DNA of 9,982 nt from Candidatus Latescibacterota bacterium (GTDB lineage: Bacteria > Latescibacterota > 4484-107 > B68-G9). The first letter of the stretch is position 1. The number at the start of each line of letters is the position of its first letter. The translations under genes were made by a program, and so were the position numbers. Below the pieces are notes generated by a model. The model was given only the letters and a program-made list of their open reading frames with translations, was not told the DNA's origin and made no database searches. Of the stretch, positions 7,055 through 9,982 are shown in pieces. The DNA is taken from contig DTYS01000130.1 of NCBI GenBank assembly GCA_012961755.1, forward strand, positions 1 through 9,982. Reading direction: 5' to 3'.

Positions 7055-7945
7055 ATGAGAGCGGTGCTGGACTGCATCCCATGCGTACTCCGTCAGGGCC
7101 TGAACACGGCCAGGCTCGCCACCGACGATCCGAAGGTGCAAAGGGAGATACTGGACAGGATAATGCGGGAGCTCATAGGCACCCCGCTTACGGGCACCCC
7201 CGGGGACCACTCGAACGTGGCCTACAGGGTGGTAAGGGAGGTGACCGGGGTGGAGGACCCGTACTACGAGCTTAAGAGGAAGTACAACAGTATAGCCCTC
7301 GAGCTTTACCCCCGTCTGAAGGAGCTTGTAAGAGACTCCAAAGACCCGCTCCATACAGCCGTCAAGCTCGCGGCCGCGGGCAACGTGATAGACCTCGGGA
7401 TAGGAGTCCAGTTCGACGTGGAAAGGGAGGTCGAGGAGGTGCTCAGGACCCCCTTCTCGGTCGACCACTTCCCCAGCTTCAGGGAGGAGCTCGAAAGGGC
7501 CGAAAGGCTGATCTACATAGGCGACAACGCCGGCGAGATAGTCTTCGACAAGGTCCTGATAGAGGAGATAAGGAAGGAGGCCGACTGCGAGGTCACCTTC
7601 GTGGTGAGGGGCGGTCCCTGCATAAACGACGCACTGAGGGAGGATGCGGAGGAGGTGGGGATGGAGGGGGTCGCAAGGGTCATAGACACGGGCTCGGACG
7701 GGATAGGGATACCCTGGGACGAAGTGTCCGAGGAGTTCAGGGAGGAGTTCCTGAAGGCGGACGTAAGGATAGCGAAGGGACAGGGCAACTTCGAGACCTT
7801 AGGCGAAAGGAGCGATTCCACCTACTTCATCCTAAAGGCTAAGTGTGAGGCCGTGGCGAGGGAGCTCGGGGTCGGATACGGGGAGGTCGTGTTCAAGCGC
7901 CATCCAGCCGCTCCTTCACGGAATAGCTTATCCCCTCCCTCCTGA
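7055..7945 (+). CDS. DUF89 / ARMT1-like metal-dependent phosphatase
   Basis: DUF89 proteins are divalent-metal phosphatases proposed to hydrolyse harmful or side-product sugar phosphates ('damage control'). This 296-residue protein starts with DCIPCVLRQ (6-14), including a Cys7-x-x-Cys10 pair typical of the archaeal/bacterial branch. It then has AGNVIDLG (108-115), GDNAGE (156-161) and RGGPCINDA (185-193). KGQGNFE (241-247) completes the conserved blocks. Asp157 and Asn158 are the expected metal ligands. The ATG at 7055 is preferred because GGAGG (7045-7049) lies 5 bases before it and the CIPC block then falls where the family has it. An in-frame TTG at 6977 would add 26 unrelated residues. 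The last 17 codons overlap the 3' end of the convergent glycosyltransferase gene. The physiological substrate is unknown; adjacent sugar genes fit a sugar phosphate. Confidence 0.9.
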   Translation: MRAVLDCIPCVLRQGLNTARLATDDPKVQREILDRIMRELIGTPLTGTPGDHSNVAYRVVREVTGVEDPYYELKRKYNSIALELYPRLKELVRDSKDPLHTAVKLAAAGNVIDLGIGVQFDVEREVEEVLRTPFSVDHFPSFREELERAERLIYIGDNAGEIVFDKVLIEEIRKEADCEVTFVVRGGPCINDALREDAEEVGMEGVARVIDTGSDGIGIPWDEVSEEFREEFLKADVRIAKGQGNFETLGERSDSTYFILKAKCEAVARELGVGYGEVVFKRHPAAPSRNSLSPPS

Positions 7946-8837
7946 GGTTAAGTATCAGCTCCCCTAAAAGTCCGGTTGAGAACAGTTGAACGCCCACGAC
8001 CATGAGCAATATCCCGAGCCACAGGAGCGGGTACCTTCCCATAAGGCTACCGTACCTGAACTTGAGGTACACTAGGTACGAATTTATGCAGAATCCCACG
8101 GCTGAGAAGGCCAGCCCCGCCCCACCGAAGAGGTGTAGGGGGCGGGTGAGGTACTTCGTGAGCATGAGCACCGTCATAAGGTCCAGGAAACCGTGCACGA
8201 ACCTCCCAGGACCGTACTTACTCCTCCCGTACCTCCTGGGATGGTGGGCCACCTCCACCTCCCCCACCCTGTACCCCTGGCGGGAGGCGAGGACGGGGAG
8301 GAACCTGTGCAGATGGCCGTACACGCTGAGGTCCCTTACCACGTCCTTTCGGTAAGCCTTCAGCCCGCAGTTTATATCGTGGAGGGGGAGCCCAGTAAGC
8401 TTAGAAATCGTCCAGTTGAAGATCTTGGAGGGGAGCCTCTTAGATATCGGGTCCTTCCTATGGCGCTTCCATCCTGAGACCAGGTCGTAACCCTCCTCGA
8501 GCTTGGCTATGAGCTTGGGGACCTCCTCGGGGAGGTCCTGGAGGTCGGCGTCCATGGTGACTATTATCTTCCCCTGGGCCTCCCTGAAGCCCATGTCCAA
8601 GGCAGCGGCCTTCCCGTAGTTCCTCCTGAACCTGAAGGCCCTGACCCTCGGGTCCTCCCCGTGTATGGCCTTAAGTTCCAGGAAGGAGCCGTCCGTGGAA
8701 CCATCGTCCACAAATATAATCTCCCAGCTCCTTCCGATATCCTCTAAGACCTCCCTGAGCCTAAGGTACAACTCCCTGAGGCTCCTCCTCTCGTTGAAGA
8801 GGGGTATCACGACCGATATTTCAGGTCCGGACGCCAT
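7893..8837 (-). CDS. Membrane-anchored family 2 glycosyltransferase (DPM1/GtrB/ArnC-like)
   Basis: This 314-residue enzyme probably transfers a sugar from a nucleotide sugar to a polyprenyl phosphate at the inner membrane, making a lipid-linked donor for envelope polysaccharide or glycoprotein. The GT-A catalytic domain (about 1-225) shows ISVVIPLFNE (7-16), VDDGSTDG (43-50), the metal-binding DADLQD (96-101), HDINCGLKAYRKDV (153-166) and RRYGRSKYG (201-209). Two C-terminal membrane helices follow (about 232-257 and 268-295), as in GtrB and ArnC. The sugar and lipid are not readable from sequence. The ATG at 8835-8837 has no SD site; a promoter ends only 9 bases before it. The stop lies inside the 3' end of the convergent DUF89 gene. 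No partner flippase or acceptor transferase is in the window. Confidence 0.93.
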   Translation of the reverse strand: MASGPEISVVIPLFNERRSLRELYLRLREVLEDIGRSWEIIFVDDGSTDGSFLELKAIHGEDPRVRAFRFRRNYGKAAALDMGFREAQGKIIVTMDADLQDLPEEVPKLIAKLEEGYDLVSGWKRHRKDPISKRLPSKIFNWTISKLTGLPLHDINCGLKAYRKDVVRDLSVYGHLHRFLPVLASRQGYRVGEVEVAHHPRRYGRSKYGPGRFVHGFLDLMTVLMLTKYLTRPLHLFGGAGLAFSAVGFCINSYLVYLKFRYGSLMGRYPLLWLGILLMVVGVQLFSTGLLGELILNLRREGISYSVKERLDGA

Positions 8838-8846
8838 CGCGGTCGT

Positions 8847-8875
8847 AATATACTAATTTTTCCCTACCTGGGCAA
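8847..8875 (-). promoter_or_regulatory. Promoter of the glycosyltransferase gene, leaderless type
   Basis: On the - strand the boxes are TTGCCC (8875-8870, four of six consensus bases), a spacer of exactly 17 bases, and TATATT (8852-8847, five of six). Only nine bases separate the -10 box from the ATG, so transcription should start between about 8840 and the A of the ATG. That leaves no room for a ribosome binding site, and none is seen. Confidence 0.65.
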
Positions 8876-8944
8876 CAGATATGACCAGGTACATCTTCGC
8901 CTACTCGAAATTCGTGTGGAGGCCGGCGGATGGATGTACGGACC

Positions 8945-8973
8945 TTGTCCCCGATCCCCGAATGTATTATCTT
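8945..8973 (+). promoter_or_regulatory. Candidate promoter for lon
   Basis: TTGTCC (8945-8950) and TATCTT (8968-8973) are separated by 17 bases, and each matches four of six consensus bases. Transcription would begin near 8980 and give a leader of about 68 bases ahead of lon. A tandem heptamer repeat overlaps the -35 box and spacer. A second -10-like TATTAT (8965-8970) lacks a -35 box at proper spacing. This is a by-eye call with modest matches. Confidence 0.35.
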
Positions 8974-8984
8974 TAGCTCGGGGG
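8948..8984 (+). repeat. Tandem heptamer TCCCCGA x2 with inverted partial third copy
   Basis: TCCCCGA occurs twice back to back (8948-8954, 8955-8961). TCGGGG (8978-8983) is the reverse complement of its CCCCGA part, 16 bases downstream of the second copy. This could form an RNA or DNA stem, or serve as an operator around the candidate lon promoter. It does not match the CIRCE or HAIR heat-shock operators as I know them. Confidence 0.5.
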
Positions 8985-8999
8985 AAGATAGGGATCTTC
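8984..8999 (+). other. Hairpin in the lon upstream region
   Basis: GAAGAT (8984-8989) and ATCTTC (8994-8999) form a perfect six-base-pair stem with an AGGG loop. Pairs G8983-U9000, G8982-C9001 and G8981-U9002 can extend it. The T-rich CTAATTTTAC follows, so it looks like a weak terminator or attenuator in the leader. No upstream + strand gene exists that would need a terminator here. It starts exactly where the inverted repeat copy ends, so the two structures compete for bases 8981-8984. Confidence 0.45.
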
Positions 9000-9047
9000 T
9001 CTAATTTTACGTGACGACGACTTTGGAAGTGTTCTAACGGAGGGGTT

Positions 9048-9982
9048 ATGCAGAAGAGGCGCCAGGGAGTGCGAGGGACCGGTCTTCCCATGATACCCTT
9101 GAGGGACCAGGTCTTCTTCCCCAACATGGTCGCCCCCATACTGGTTGCGAGGGACAAGTCCATAGGAGCCTTAGACGAGGCGGTTGAGGGGGAGGGGCTC
9201 CTCTTCCTCGTGCTCCAGAGGGACCCACAGGTCGAGGAGCCAACGAAGCGGGACCTCCACTCCGTCGGGGTGGTGGCGAGGGTCGTACAGGCCATGAGAC
9301 TTCCGAACGGCATAGCCAAGGTCCTCTTGGAGGGAGTGGCCAGGGCGAGGATGGTCAGGTTCTACAGGAGCGGTCCGGGATACAGGGCCCTCATACAGCT
9401 CATCCCCTTCGAAAGCCACGATTCCCCGGAGGTCAGGGCGAGGCTCCGCAGGGTTACGGTGTACTTCGAGGAGTACGTCCGCCTGAACCGCCAGGTCCCC
9501 GACGAGGTCCTCATGGGGATACAAGGCGAGGAGGACCCGGCCAAGGTAGCGGACTTCATATCCGCCCACCTGACGGTCTCCCCTCAGGTGAAGCAGGAGC
9601 TCCTGTCGGCCCCGAGCTTGGAGGTCCTGTTGGACAAACTCCTGGCCATATTGGTCCAGGAGCAGGAGATCCTCAGACTTGAGGAGAAGATAGAGGACAA
9701 GGTCAGAAGCCGTATGCAGGAGGACCAGCGGCAGTTCTACCTCCAGCAGAGGATGAGGGTCCTCCAGGAGGAGCTCGGGGAGGCCCCCGAGGAGGAGTTC
9801 TCGGAGTGGGAGGAGAAGATAGACGCGGCCGGCATGCCCGAGCAGGTCGAACAGAAGGCGAGGTCGGAGCTTGCTAGGCTCCGCCAGATGCAGCCGTTCT
9901 CCCCAGAGGCCACGGTACTCTGGGATGTGCGCACCGTCTTCACCACCCACGAGGGAAGCCCGTACATCCCCCACAACTACGA
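9048..9982 (+). CDS. lon: Lon-type ATP-dependent protease, N-terminal part (runs off window)
   Basis: Lon is a cytoplasmic AAA+ serine protease that degrades misfolded and regulatory proteins. The window holds about 311 codons of an uninterrupted frame. The start is ATG at 9048, with GGAGGGG at 9039-9045. The N-domain opens with LPMIPLRDQVFFPNMVAPILV (residues 13-33, typical Lon) and continues with VGVVARVVQAMRLPNG and KVLLEGVARARM. The central helical part follows, with QRQFYLQQRMRVLQEELGE (227-245), the classic Lon segment before the AAA+ domain. The frame then reads PFSPEATVL (283-291), also conserved. After 9920 it departs from what every Lon I know has (an NYIDWLLSLPW-like block) and reads unrelated residues to the window end. 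AAA+ and protease domains are not seen. The family call is firm; whether the gene is intact is not. Confidence 0.88.
   Translation, partial: MQKRRQGVRGTGLPMIPLRDQVFFPNMVAPILVARDKSIGALDEAVEGEGLLFLVLQRDPQVEEPTKRDLHSVGVVARVVQAMRLPNGIAKVLLEGVARARMVRFYRSGPGYRALIQLIPFESHDSPEVRARLRRVTVYFEEYVRLNRQVPDEVLMGIQGEEDPAKVADFISAHLTVSPQVKQELLSAPSLEVLLDKLLAILVQEQEILRLEEKIEDKVRSRMQEDQRQFYLQQRMRVLQEELGEAPEEEFSEWEEKIDAAGMPEQVEQKARSELARLRQMQPFSPEATVLWDVRTVFTTHEGSPYIPHNY

Noticed and set aside
8881..8976. Open frame of 31 codons starting at ATG 8881 between the glycosyltransferase promoter and lon
   Set aside because: It has no ribosome binding site, no recognisable motif, and overlaps the candidate lon promoter and repeats. 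A chance frame is more likely.
9171..9974. 267-codon open frame on the - strand inside lon
   Set aside because: It lies antisense to a clear Lon reading frame, is rich in Leu, Glu and Pro from complemented AGG/GAG codons, and shows no family motif.
1..9982. Search for CRISPR arrays, transposases, toxin-antitoxin pairs, phage genes, tRNA or rRNA
   Set aside because: I saw no regularly spaced repeats, no integrase or transposase motifs, and no RNA gene signatures in either strand by eye.

Overview
This is a compact, gene-dense stretch of bacterial chromosome, with RadA/Sms and a Lon-type protease at its two ends. Arg is mostly AGG and Ile mostly ATA, and most genes carry strong GGAGG-type Shine-Dalgarno (SD) sites. 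Together with a family-1 glycosidase, a DUF89 phosphatase and a stomatin/NfeD pair, this suggests a moderately GC-rich thermophilic bacterium, perhaps from an uncultured lineage. A lipoprotein with a lipobox fits a diderm envelope but does not prove one. I cannot assign a phylum. I see no phage, transposon, CRISPR, toxin-antitoxin or defence genes and no rRNA or tRNA.

Left block (3-5736, + strand): seven genes lie head to tail with gaps of 1 to about 15 bases, probably one operon or two fused ones. They are the radA 3' end, a 6-phosphofructokinase, a histone-deacetylase-family zinc deacetylase, a small BamE-like lipoprotein, a short NfeD, an SPFH/stomatin protein and a GH1 beta-glycosidase. 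Three of the seven (lipoprotein, NfeD, SPFH) are envelope proteins and sit together. Two (PFK and GH1) act in sugar breakdown.

Middle and right (5733-8837): a major-facilitator transporter (- strand) converges on the glycosidase so tightly that the two stop codons interlock. It diverges from a DUF89 metal-dependent phosphatase (+ strand). The DUF89 gene converges on, and overlaps by 53 bases, a membrane-anchored family-2 glycosyltransferase (- strand). The transporter promoter has a perfect TTGACA -35 box. The glycosyltransferase promoter is good and so close to the ATG that its mRNA should be leaderless or nearly so.

Right end (8838-9982): a 210-base divergent regulatory region holds a tandem heptamer, an inverted partial copy and a hairpin. 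It is followed by lon on the + strand, which runs off the window. The last 62 bases of lon do not encode what Lon should have there, so there may be a junction, insertion or assembly error at about 9921.

Most of the content is ordinary core metabolism and protein or membrane quality control. I do not see a convincing new multi-gene system. The best leads are the Lon discontinuity, the leaderless glycosyltransferase promoter, the structured lon leader and the lipoprotein-NfeD-SPFH cluster.
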